DNA of 64,000 nucleotides from a bacterium (GCA_028716385.1 JAQUPX010000003.1:310001-374000); one strand, 5' to 3'; shown: positions 34,972-43,551, counted from the stretch's first letter. Notes: generated by a model from the letters alone, not told the origin. Numbers and translations: made by a program.

Positions 34972-36398
34972 TTGTGGGAATATTTGGAGTTATTAATTTT
35001 GCAACCGCAGACGCGCCGGATACTTTATGGACAAGGACTTTCGGCGGAATTCTCAGTGAAGATGGTTATGCGGTTTTGGAAACTCCTGACAGCGGATTCA
35101 TCCTTGTAGGCGATAAACGCTCTTCAGGTTTTGAGGATGTCTATCTAATCAGAACGAATTCTTCCGGCGATACTCTTTGGACAAGAACTTATGGCGGAGC
35201 TGACGATGAATGGGGGTTTTCAATTCAACATACTTCAGATGGAGGATTTATTATTGCAGGAGTAACAGAGTCCTACGGAGCAGGTTTAGAGGATGTCTAT
35301 CTCATACGAATTGATTCCTCAGGCAATACTCTCTGGACAAACTTTTGGGGTGGGGTTAATCAAGATTATGCCTATTCAGTTCAACAAACTCAAGACGGAG
35401 GATTCATTATTGCAGGATATACGTCTTCCGCCCCAGGAGGCACAATTTATCGTGATGTTTACTTAATCAGGACAAATTCTTTAGGAGGTACCCTCTGGAC
35501 AAAAACTTTTGGTGGAAATAGTTGTGATGAGGGGTACTCCGTTCAGGAAACTTCGGACAACGGATTCATTATTGTAGGTAGAACAAACTCTTTCGGAGCA
35601 GGTTTGGAGTATGGCTATCTAATCAGGACAAATTCTTCCGGAGATACCATTTGGACAAGAACTTTTGGTGACAGTAGTTATACTTGTGGCTATTCAGTTC
35701 AACAGACTAAAGACGGAGGTTTTATCATTGCGGGGGAGAAAGGTGGATTAGCCCCATGTTCTACTAATGTCTACCTTATCAAGACAGATTCTTCCGGTGA
35801 TACTCTTTGGACAAGAACTTATGGAGGAACTGACCAGGATTATGGTCGTTCAGTTCAAGAAACTTCTGACGGGGGATTTATCATTGCGGGAGAGACATAT
35901 TCCTGGGGTTACAGGGATGTTTATTTAATTAAGACGGATTCTTTAGGCGATACTTTATGGACAAAACTTGTCGGTGGAAATAACATTGATTGGGGTTATT
36001 CAGTTCGACAGACTTTTGACGGGGGATATATTATTGTAGGAGTGACCACATCTTTCGGGGCAGGCGCTGATGACATTTATCTGATTAGGTTGGCTAAAGA
36101 AGAAGCGGGGGTGGAAGAAAAAAATCAAATATCAAATATTAAATATCAAATATCAACATATCCAAATCCGCTTATTCAGTCAACGGTTATCTGTTACTCT
36201 TTACCCGAATATACGAATATACAATTAACGATTCACGATATAAGTGGCAGAACCTTGAAGACATTAGTGAATGGGGAGAAAGAGGCGGGAAGTTATAGTG
36301 CTGATTTAGATGCAAAAGGATTAAAAACGGGGATATATTTTGTGACATTAACAGCAGGGAAAACTAAACAAACCAAGAAGTTGATTTTAATGGAATAG
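34944..36398 (+). CDS. Secreted propeller-like repeat protein with sorting domain (paralogue of 28256)
   Basis: 484 residues. A signal peptide (IWIFVGIFGVINFATADA) leads into seven to eight repeats of the form DTLWTRTYGG..DEW.FSIQHTSDGGFIIAG, the same family as the product of 28256-29836 but without its N-terminal insert. The sorting domain (NIQLTIHDISGRTLKTLVNG ... IYFVTLTAG) is preceded by a linker (NQISNIKYQISTYP) coded by the low-complexity aaatatcaaatattaaatat repeat. The start lies 15 bases after the previous stop with a catggagaaaat ribosome site. Confidence 0.82.
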   Translation: MHKKLGIWIFVGIFGVINFATADAPDTLWTRTFGGILSEDGYAVLETPDSGFILVGDKRSSGFEDVYLIRTNSSGDTLWTRTYGGADDEWGFSIQHTSDGGFIIAGVTESYGAGLEDVYLIRIDSSGNTLWTNFWGGVNQDYAYSVQQTQDGGFIIAGYTSSAPGGTIYRDVYLIRTNSLGGTLWTKTFGGNSCDEGYSVQETSDNGFIIVGRTNSFGAGLEYGYLIRTNSSGDTIWTRTFGDSSYTCGYSVQQTKDGGFIIAGEKGGLAPCSTNVYLIKTDSSGDTLWTRTYGGTDQDYGRSVQETSDGGFIIAGETYSWGYRDVYLIKTDSLGDTLWTKLVGGNNIDWGYSVRQTFDGGYIIVGVTTSFGAGADDIYLIRLAKEEAGVEEKNQISNIKYQISTYPNPLIQSTVICYSLPEYTNIQLTIHDISGRTLKTLVNGEKEAGSYSADLDAKGLKTGIYFVTLTAGKTKQTKKLILME

Positions 36399-36463
36399 CC
36401 CCGGGATTTCGCCAGGGATAGTGACTTCTAAGTCAGCGTGACAAAAGTTTTCGAGGAGGGAAT

Positions 36464-37726
36464 ATGAAAAAGTTGATGGTTTTATTAATAGGGGGAATAT
36501 TAGCAACTAATGCCTTCGGCAATGATTCGTTGAATATCAAAAGCGTAGGGCACTGGCATGATAATCATGTATGGAACGTTATTGTTAAAGATACAATAGC
36601 GTATGTGGGCGCTTATAATAACCTTTGTTGCGTAGACGTCTCTAATCCTGCATCTCCTCAACTTTTAGGAGAACTCTCAAACCCTGACCGAATTTCCGAT
36701 ATGGAACTTAAAGATACCATAGTCTATATAGGCGATTGTTTTGGAGGACTTCAAATAGTAAACGTTGCATCACCAACTACACCGCAACTTATATGCGAAT
36801 ACAATGTTCTGGCAACGCCTAATTTCTCTACGGCTGCTTATGGCGTAGCAGTAGTGGGCTCTTATGCTTATGTTGCGTGGAATGATTCGGGATTATGTAT
36901 TCTTGATATATCTGTTCCCCAAACTCCTGTTCGTGAGGGGCTTTGGGATTTAGCACCAATAGCAAGCCAGGTACATTACGTAAAAGTCAAGGATAAATAT
37001 GCATATGTTACGGAACGATTTTCAGGATTGAACGTTGTAGATATCAGTGATCCCAATCAACCTGTTTATGTGACGCATATAGGAACCCCGGGAGAACCAC
37101 TAGCGCTTAACATATCAAAATCGTATTGTTATGTTGAAAATGACAGCGGCGTATCTATTTTTAATATTGCAACTCCTTCTTCTCCTACCTTAATATCTAC
37201 TTATAAGGTCCGTTACCCATCTATATATATTGTTGATACTTTAGGATATATTTGCCATAACAATACTATACAGGTAGTCAATTTTGCTAAACCTTCCGCT
37301 CCAACTATTTTAGCTTATTATACCCAGGATAGCATTTCAATCGAGGGTATCTTTGCTTTGGGAAATTATATATATGTTGCAGCCGATGATTCGGGACTTA
37401 TAATATTTGAATTATGCAAGCCGGCTATTGAAGAGAATGCGGATTGCGGAAAGTTGAATATGGAATTAAAAATAGGGAAAAACCCAATTACCAATCTTGC
37501 AAACATTTCTTATACTATTCCTTTTCAAAGCAATGTTGAGCTTAATATTTACGATATAACAGGCAAATTAGTAGATAAAATAGTCAATAAATTCCAATCC
37601 GCAGGGTCTTATAGCCTGAACTGGTCTGCTTCAGACAAAGTAAAAAAAATATCCGCAGGGATTTATTTTATAAAACTTTCTGCCGGGGGATACAAGGAAA
37701 CAAGGAAGTTTGTGGTAATGAAGTAG
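36464..37726 (+). CDS. Secreted LVIVD-repeat protein with sorting domain
   Basis: 420 residues. A signal peptide (LMVLLIGGILATNAFG) is followed by about seven LVIVD-type blades (YVGAYNNLCCVDVSNPASPQ, GLQIVNVASPTTPQLI, GLNVVDISDPNQPVYV, GVSIFNIATPSSPTLIS), probably a propeller on the cell surface. A Por-type sorting domain follows (ELNIYDITGKLVDKIVN ... GIYFIKLSAG). It has a strong ribosome site (cgaggaggga). The 65-base gap before it contains ccccgggatttcgccaggga, another dispersed repeat. Confidence 0.82.
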   Translation: MKKLMVLLIGGILATNAFGNDSLNIKSVGHWHDNHVWNVIVKDTIAYVGAYNNLCCVDVSNPASPQLLGELSNPDRISDMELKDTIVYIGDCFGGLQIVNVASPTTPQLICEYNVLATPNFSTAAYGVAVVGSYAYVAWNDSGLCILDISVPQTPVREGLWDLAPIASQVHYVKVKDKYAYVTERFSGLNVVDISDPNQPVYVTHIGTPGEPLALNISKSYCYVENDSGVSIFNIATPSSPTLISTYKVRYPSIYIVDTLGYICHNNTIQVVNFAKPSAPTILAYYTQDSISIEGIFALGNYIYVAADDSGLIIFELCKPAIEENADCGKLNMELKIGKNPITNLANISYTIPFQSNVELNIYDITGKLVDKIVNKFQSAGSYSLNWSASDKVKKISAGIYFIKLSAGGYKETRKFVVMK

Positions 37727-38362
37727 AGTGGTGAAGAAAGTATATCAGCAAATCAGGAGATCAGAAGGCAGGACATCAGAGGATCAGAAGATCAGGGACA
37801 GAAAACAGAAATATTCACAGAACAAAAAGACGCAGAGAAAAGAAAACACGGAAAGAATTTTTAACAGGGACTTGAAGAGACCGGTACGAGATAAAACAAA
37901 TAGAAAACGAAAGACAGAGAATTTTTGGACGCAGATAAACGCAGACTTTCAGGATTAAAAAATAAAAAATTAGAGTTACAAACGTAAAAGAACAAACATA
38001 ATTGGGATTGAACGGACCGGGATTTCCGCAGAAAACAGAAACGGAAAACAAAAAGAATTTTTAGCCACGGATAACGAACACGGATTTTCACGGATAACGG
38101 AAAACAGAGGACAGATAGTTTAACCGCAGATAAACACAGATTGACGCAAATAACAGAAAACCTTTGAGTAAAAAAAAGAATAGAAAAAAATTTATTTCCA
38201 CGAATGGACGCGAATTAGCACGAAAAAACAGAAAGATTGGGACAGGATTAACAGACCGGGATCTACGCAGGGAAGAGAAAACAGAAAAATAAACCACTAT
38301 CGCGAAAAAGTATTTTTTACTTACAAGTTCCTTAAGAGAAAAAAATTAATAATTAGACAATG
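37727..38362 (+). repeat. 636-base intergenic block of repeats
   Basis: No gene is supportable. The first part (to 37894) is the second copy of the direct repeat at 29811. Then come cgcagataaacgcagac, agccacggataacgaacacg, ccgcagataaacacagattg and cacgaatggacgcgaatt strings, each with near relatives elsewhere in the window. Open frames here are artefacts of stop-poor A-rich repeats. It separates two convergent transcripts. Confidence 0.75.
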
Positions 38363-39139
38363 CTATTTCAATTTCTTGAGTATCTGCTCTGCACAGTATT
38401 TTCCGGACAACAACATCCCTCCGAAAATAGGTCCCATTCGTGGTGAGCCGTAAGCAGCATTTGCCGCCATACCAGTTACCCATACTCCCGGGAATACTTC
38501 TTTCGTATTCTTAATCAGAGATTTTTCTCCAACATCTGCCCACATTGAGCGTTCACCTTCTATTCCGCCGGAAGGAGTTGATAGTTTTTTCCCTGATTTT
38601 CTCTCTATAACTTTTAAAACCTCTGTCGGATGTCCGGTTGCTTCAATTACGTATTTCGACCTTATAGTTAAAGGGTCAACATGCAAATTAGCAATTTGTG
38701 TCGCACTCCAGTTTAATACAAGCCCTGTAACCCTGCCTTTTTGCAACATAACATCTTCTACGGATATCAGATTGAATATTTGTGTTCCTGCTTTTACTGC
38801 CGCGCGTGTCAAACTACTCACAGTTTCCACAGAACTTGCAGTATAATAGCCTTGTTTCCATTTTTTTGTATCAACATCAAATTCTTGCAGTATTTTCCTG
38901 CCTTCTTCCTGGACGACAATTTCATTAAACATCATACCTCCGCCCCACATTCCACCGCCTACCGAAAGATGACGTTCAAAAAGCGCTACTTTTTTATGTT
39001 TTTGGGCAAGATAAAAGGCAGCAGTAAGTCCGGAAGGTCCAGCGCCTGCGATGGCAACATCTACGTCAAGCGAGGCAATCAACTTTTTCATATATCTTTC
39101 TATAATTGCTTCCGAAATTTTTATATCATCTAATTGCAT
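38363..39139 (-). CDS. thi4: Sulfide-type thiazole synthase Thi4
   Basis: 258 residues. An FAD/NAD Rossmann site (DVAIAGAGPSGLTAAFYLA) and GGGMWGGGMMFNEIVVQ are typical of Thi4, which builds the thiazole of thiamine from NAD and glycine. Yeast Thi4 gives up an active-site Cys sulfur. In archaeal enzymes that position is His and free sulfide is used with iron. Here it is His (ANLHVDPLT, codon near 38682), so the catalytic sulfide-using type is predicted. Start: AGGAGG 4 bases before the ATG. No TPP riboswitch is visible in the 404-base upstream gap. Confidence 0.9.
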   Translation of the reverse strand: MQLDDIKISEAIIERYMKKLIASLDVDVAIAGAGPSGLTAAFYLAQKHKKVALFERHLSVGGGMWGGGMMFNEIVVQEEGRKILQEFDVDTKKWKQGYYTASSVETVSSLTRAAVKAGTQIFNLISVEDVMLQKGRVTGLVLNWSATQIANLHVDPLTIRSKYVIEATGHPTEVLKVIERKSGKKLSTPSGGIEGERSMWADVGEKSLIKNTKEVFPGVWVTGMAANAAYGSPRMGPIFGGMLLSGKYCAEQILKKLK

Positions 39140-39510
39140 TTGTCCTCCTTTTGTTAAAATACATTTAATAGGAAAATCAAATTAGTCAAATTAAAAGTTC
39201 CAACGTGAAAGGGAAAAAAGAAAAATAGAGAATTTTGGACGCACCCTCCAAACAGATCGGCGGGCAGGCACGAAAAACAGAAGACAAGAAATTCAGCCAC
39301 AGATAGACACAGAGGACATAGGAAAAAAGGCATATCAGAGTATCAGATTAAAAGATTAGAGAAATAGATTATATGTAAAACTAAATAGGTAAAAGTTATC
39401 ATTTTGTTAGGCAGAAAATTCCTATCTGGGGGGGAGTGAGAACAGATATTTTTTACACCCTGTCCCCTATTCCCCACTCAACAAAGGTACTTCTAATTTT
39501 TCCCCTAAAA
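39140..39510 (+). repeat. Intergenic region between thi4 and the flagellar operon
   Basis: It contains ccctccaaacagatcggcgg (the palindrome family also inside the CDS at 2983), agccacagatagacacagag, and a tggggggg run near 39428. Divergent genes flank it, so both promoters should lie here. Only the motif at 39511 is clear. Confidence 0.6.
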
Positions 39511-39532
39511 TTGACACAGATTTTGCTATATT
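39511..39532 (+). promoter_or_regulatory. Promoter-like motif of the flagellar operon (sigma-54-like or extended -10)
   Basis: ttgacacagattttgctata matches the motif at 21099 in 18 of 20 positions. TGACAC and TTGCT have sigma-54 spacing (GA at 39513-39514, GC at 39525-39526), and TGCTATATT would be an extended -10. Either predicts transcription from about 39538, six bases before the ATG, so the mRNA would be almost leaderless. Confidence 0.5.
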
Positions 39533-39543
39533 AATGCTCTTAT

Positions 39544-40608
39544 ATGGTCGAAGGTTTATATGTTGGGTCGAGTACGATGTCCGCCCGTGCACAAGAACTT
39601 GATGTAATCGCCAATAACATAGCGAACATCAACACACCGGGGTTCAAAAAGGAAGAATTTACTTTCCAGTCATTCCTTAATAAAGAACTTACGGCGTTTT
39701 CGCCTGCAGTCTCAAAAGCCGCACAGACCTATAATTTAGACCCATCTTTACTGGATTCAATAATCCAAACCGAATCCAACGGTAATGCAAACGCCGTTTC
39801 TCCTAAAGGAGCAAAAGGACTTATGCAGTTGATGGATTCCACAGCTTCTATGATGGGCGTCAGCGACTCTTTTGACCCTGAAGAAAACGTTCTCGGCGGA
39901 GCAAAATATTTCAGGTCGCTGCTTGACCAGTTTGGAGACGTGAAGTTGGCGCTTGCAGCATATAACGCAGGACCGGGAACTGTAAAAAAATATAAAGGGA
40001 TACCACCTTATAAAGAAACACAAAACTACGTAGATAAAGTTTTAGCAGGAGTCCAGACATTAAAAAAGACCCCGAGTGTCCCTACACTACAAGGATATAC
40101 TAATTTTGAACAGGGAGAATTGGAAACAACTTCAGGGAAACTTGATTTTGCCATAGAAGGGAAAGGGCTTTTTAAGGTTACCACTCCCGAAGGCCCAAAA
40201 TATACAAGAGCGGGAAGTTTTTCACTGGATAATGAAGGCACATTAGTTACCAGCCAGGGGTATCCGGTGCTCGGCGAAGGCGGGCAAATATCAATCAAAG
40301 GGAACGAACTCTCAGTATCAAAGCGCGGTGAAATAACCGTAGATAACGAACTTATAGATAAATTTATAATAAAAAGTTTTGATAAACTTGAAAAAGACGG
40401 AAATAATTTATTCACCGGCATAGGTGACGAGAAAGACGATTTGGACTTCTCTGTTTTGCAAGGGTATATAGAAAAATCCAATCTTAACCCGATGAAAGAA
40501 CTCATTCACCTTACCGAATTACTCAGGGCATACGAAAACTGCCAGGCAGTCGTGGCAACACAAGATGCGACGCTGGATTTACTTATAAACCAGGTAGGGA
40601 GAAGATAG
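39544..40608 (+). CDS. flgF: FlgF-like flagellar rod protein with inserted lytic transglycosylase domain
   Basis: 354 residues. Residues 1-45 are the rod N-terminal helix (QELDVIANNIANINTPGF). Residues ~52-170 are a complete SLT lytic transglycosylase: catalytic Glu at ~77 in IIQTESNG, then SPKGAKGLMQLM and ALAAYNAGPGTVKKY. From ~188 the FlgF/G body resumes (FEQGELETTSGKLDFAIEGK, YTRAGSFSLDNEG) and ends with the usual C-terminal helix (LTELLRAYENCQAVVATQD). Normally FlgJ carries the wall-cutting domain. Here FlgJ (45308) lacks it, so this rod protein probably opens the peptidoglycan for its own passage. No ribosome site; the start fits the family. Confidence 0.9.
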   Translation: MVEGLYVGSSTMSARAQELDVIANNIANINTPGFKKEEFTFQSFLNKELTAFSPAVSKAAQTYNLDPSLLDSIIQTESNGNANAVSPKGAKGLMQLMDSTASMMGVSDSFDPEENVLGGAKYFRSLLDQFGDVKLALAAYNAGPGTVKKYKGIPPYKETQNYVDKVLAGVQTLKKTPSVPTLQGYTNFEQGELETTSGKLDFAIEGKGLFKVTTPEGPKYTRAGSFSLDNEGTLVTSQGYPVLGEGGQISIKGNELSVSKRGEITVDNELIDKFIIKSFDKLEKDGNNLFTGIGDEKDDLDFSVLQGYIEKSNLNPMKELIHLTELLRAYENCQAVVATQDATLDLLINQVGRR

Positions 40609-41343
40609 AAAGAATATCAAAAATCAAAATGCAAAAATCAAATATAAAAAAAAAGACAGTGATCAGTAGAAGAAGAAAATAAAATGCAACACTTAAACAT
40701 AAAGAGGAAAGAATCAAAGCAAGGGAAGATTATAACTACAAAGTTAGCACTAGATTTAGACAAGAAACAGGATATACGGGAAATAGAGTCAAAACTCAGA
40801 ATGCAAAACCTAAAAATACAGGCAACAGGCAATAGACATGAGAGACAAGCAACAGGAAAGAAGCATCAGGAAGGCAATAGAAAAGAGACGCAAACATTAA
40901 AAATAATCCAGTTGAATTGGATAACGATTGTTAATTCGCAGGCAGGTATAAAAGAAGATTGCAACTAAAATGAAAAGACAAAGAAAATCAACCACAGAGA
41001 ACACAGAGGACAAAAAATATTTAGGGTTAAAAATCCCGGAAAAGATTCGGGACTATAGCAACAAAAAAAACAGAATGGAGATAACAACAGAGAGATCACA
41101 GAGAACAACAAAAAATCAAAATGCAAATATCAAAATGCAAAAGACAAGAAAATTAAAAACATTAAACAGAAAGATGCCTGCCTGCGGTAGGCAGGGATTC
41201 CCGCTTTCGCGGGAATGACGGTGGTGTTGGATGGATTTCCGCCACCGCCAGAGCGGGGTCTTCGACTTTCGCCATGCCTATCGGCAGGCAAGCGGGAATG
41301 ACACCCCTACCGAAGATAAGAAACATATAGGAGGAGGGAGAAA
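40609..41343 (+). repeat. 735-base intergenic block of repeats inside the flagellar operon
   Basis: No gene. The A-rich half holds aaaatcaaaatgcaaa, ggcaacaggcaatagac and accacagagaacacagagg strings. 40989-41083 recurs before flgA at 42193-42285, including the aatcccggaaaagattcggg hairpin. The GC-rich end has tgcctgcctgcggtaggcag and the perfect hairpin ttcccgctttcgcgggaa (41198-41215), then agcgggaatgacaccc. Two open frames (94 and 82 codons) translate only repeats. A strong aggaggagggag site at the end serves flgG. Confidence 0.75.
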
Positions 41344-42114
41344 ATGTTAAGAGCATTATATGCAGCGGCGACGGGAATGGAAGCGCAGGAAAAATGTTTA
41401 TCCATAATCGCAAACAATCTTGCAAACGTTAATACAACCGCATTTAAGTCACAACGAGCTTCTTTTGAAGATTTATTCTATGAAACATATAAGAAACAAG
41501 ACACGGAAGAACCACCTGCTCCCATACAAATAGGACACGGGACGAAACTGTCTTCTACTTCGAAAAGTTTCACCCAGGGAGAAGTGCAGGAAACACAGGC
41601 TCCTTTAGACCTTATGATAAAAGGTGACGGTTTTTTCAAATTAACACTACCGGACGGAAGTTATGCTTATACGAGAAACGGAAGCTTCAAGCTCACAGGA
41701 GAAGGGGAAATCGTTGATGCGCACGGTTACAAATTAGACCCCGAAATAACGGTACCGGAAAACACTACAAACATCGTAATATCCGAAGACGGTAAAGTAT
41801 CGGCAACAGTTACCGGGGATACAGTACCTGAAGAAGTAGGCGAAATAACTTTGAGCAAATTTATAAATCCGACGGGACTTGAGTCCATCGGGGAAAATCT
41901 TTATAAGCCGACGGTAAACTCAGGGGAAGCAATTGACGGAGTTGCAGGATTTGACGGGTTTGGTAGTATTGACCAGGGGTACTTAGAAATGGCAAACGTA
42001 AACGTAATGGACCAGATGGTTCAAATGATTCTTGTGCAACGCGCTTACGAATTGAATTCAAAAGTCATTTCAACCGGCGACCAGATGTACGCGATTGCGA
42101 ATAAGATAAGATAA
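41344..42114 (+). CDS. flgG: Flagellar distal rod protein FlgG
   Basis: 256 residues, near the standard length. N-terminal rod motif IANNLANVNTTAFKSQRASF at residues 22-41. The middle QGEVQETQAPLDLMIKGDGF is the FlgG/F signature. The end GYLEMANVNVMDQMVQMILV followed by QRAYELNSKVI is the FlgG C-terminal helix. It forms the distal rod through the outer rings. Strong ribosome site. It lies 735 bases after the FlgF-like gene, with repeats between them, but presumably in the same transcript. Confidence 0.93.
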   Translation: MLRALYAAATGMEAQEKCLSIIANNLANVNTTAFKSQRASFEDLFYETYKKQDTEEPPAPIQIGHGTKLSSTSKSFTQGEVQETQAPLDLMIKGDGFFKLTLPDGSYAYTRNGSFKLTGEGEIVDAHGYKLDPEITVPENTTNIVISEDGKVSATVTGDTVPEEVGEITLSKFINPTGLESIGENLYKPTVNSGEAIDGVAGFDGFGSIDQGYLEMANVNVMDQMVQMILVQRAYELNSKVISTGDQMYAIANKIR

Positions 42115-42376
42115 AAACAATTTTAGATTTTGGATTGGGGATTGAACAGATTAACAGAAAAAAAATGAGAAATTATGAATCAACAGAAAAAGCAACCACA
42201 GAGAGCACGGAGAACAAAAAATATAGGGTTAAAAATCCCGGAAAAGATTCGGGACTATAGCAACAAAAAAACAGAATGGAGATAAAAACCCAGCTGAGCC
42301 GGATAAGTCAGAGTAACGTTTCCGCCTCAGGCGGAGCACGAACTCTAACTAACTAGAGGACACAGAGAATAAAGAA
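42115..42376 (+). repeat. Intergenic repeats before flgA
   Basis: 42193-42285 is the second copy of the ~93-base segment at 40989-41083. Then follow cccagctgagccggataag, cagagtaacgttt and the hairpin tccgcctcaggcgga (42321-42335). The ggataagt...gagtaa string also occurs near 63580. Confidence 0.65.
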
Positions 42377-43021
42377 ATGATATTAAATTTTATTATTTCG
42401 GTAATTATATCAAGTGAAAGCCTGATAAATTTTGCCGTAACGGATATGTATAAAAGGTTACCTCCTCCGCAGCAGAACGGGAAATGGAAAGTTACGGCTC
42501 TTAACACACCGCCTGAAGTATCCATATCCGATGCTAATTACAAACTGGAACTTGAATTACCCAAAGACATAACTTACAAAGGGACGAATTTTTCCTGGAT
42601 AAAGATACAGAATGAGGATTTTTTCAAGAAAGTCCCGATTAACTTAAAAATAAGGCTCTGGGTACCGGTTGCGGCTGCCGCAAAAAGGTTAGATAAACAT
42701 AAAGTATTAACTAAAGACGATTTACAAACTAAATTCAGCGAAGAAGCAGGGATAGAAGATATAGAAGATATAATAGGAATGCGAACAAAGAGATTTATAG
42801 CAAAAGACGAGTTCGTAACAAAAGATATGATAGAACCGCTGCCTCTTGTTGAAAAAGGGGACAGGGTTGAAATCGTATTTTATAAAAACGACGTAGCCAT
42901 TCGTTCTTACGGGATATCCAAATCGGATGGGTGGTTAAACGATTCCATATTTATAGATATAAATGGTAAAATAATCAAGTCACAAGTAATCGACAAGAAA
43001 ACCGTCAGGGGGGAATTATGA
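42377..43021 (+). CDS. flgA: P-ring assembly chaperone FlgA
   Basis: 214 residues. A hydrophobic N-terminus (LNFIISVIISSESL) is the likely signal sequence. The C-terminal ~130 residues form the SAF/FlgA domain (VAAAAKRLDKHKVLTKDDL, RTKRFIAKDEFVTKDMIEPL, VEKGDRVEIVFYKNDVAI). FlgA acts in the periplasm to help FlgI polymerise into the P-ring. It overlaps flgH by 4 bases (ATGA). Confidence 0.85.
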   Translation: MILNFIISVIISSESLINFAVTDMYKRLPPPQQNGKWKVTALNTPPEVSISDANYKLELELPKDITYKGTNFSWIKIQNEDFFKKVPINLKIRLWVPVAAAAKRLDKHKVLTKDDLQTKFSEEAGIEDIEDIIGMRTKRFIAKDEFVTKDMIEPLPLVEKGDRVEIVFYKNDVAIRSYGISKSDGWLNDSIFIDINGKIIKSQVIDKKTVRGEL

Positions 43022-43551
43022 TTAGTATATATATCTTGCTTTTTAGTTTTTCTTCTTTATTCACCGAACCGAGAGCAATGAAAGTTGGGGACTTAGTTAC
43101 GGTAATGATTAGTGAATCTTCTTACGGGGTGAACAGAGCCGAAACGGTAACGAACAAAAGCGATAACGTTTCTTTTGGCGTATCCCAGGAAAACTTAGCG
43201 CCTGCGACGATTCCGGTAAGTTTATCCGGAGGGGTATCAACAAACAACGACCATAACGGCAGGGGCAGAAGCATCAAGGAAGATAAATTAGTTGCGTATA
43301 TAACGGCAACCGTTACGGAAGTAATGCCTAACGGGAACTTAAAAATAGAAGGCGAGAAAAAAATCAATCTCAACCAGGATGCGCAGATTATTAAGGTGTC
43401 CGGAGTAGTAAGAGCCGATGACATAGAAACGGACAATTATATAAACTCAAACCGTTTAGCAAACGCCAAAATCGAATACAAAGGAAAAGGCGCAGTTGAG
43501 TCTGGACAGAAAAGAGGTTTTCTTATGAAACTTTTTGATTGGATATTCTAG
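43018..43551 (+). CDS. flgH: L-ring protein FlgH without lipobox
   Basis: 177 residues. The FlgH core is clear: RAMKVGDLVTVMISES, ITATVTEVMPNGNLKIEGEK, then INLNQDAQIIKVSGVVRADD and ANAKIEYKGKGAV. FlgH of proteobacteria is an outer-membrane lipoprotein with an N-terminal Cys. Here the short hydrophobic start (ISIYILLFSFSSLF) has no Cys, and the region before the core is shortened. A gggggg-type ribosome site within the FlgA stop fixes the start. The L-ring may therefore be anchored without lipid. Confidence 0.88.
   Translation: MISIYILLFSFSSLFTEPRAMKVGDLVTVMISESSYGVNRAETVTNKSDNVSFGVSQENLAPATIPVSLSGGVSTNNDHNGRGRSIKEDKLVAYITATVTEVMPNGNLKIEGEKKINLNQDAQIIKVSGVVRADDIETDNYINSNRLANAKIEYKGKGAVESGQKRGFLMKLFDWIF

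Noticed and set aside
37728..37958. 76-codon open frame after the LVIVD gene
   Set aside because: It lies fully within a direct repeat also present at 29833 and within the cgcagataa repeats; there is no gene-like composition.
39140..39300. TPP riboswitch before thi4
   Set aside because: The conserved CUGAGA and ACC...GAUCUGG-like elements are not visible on the minus strand; the region is repeat DNA.
40684..41218. Two adjacent open frames of 94 and 82 codons between flgF and flgG
   Set aside because: They translate only A-rich dispersed repeats, have no ribosome site or family likeness, and their composition differs from real genes.
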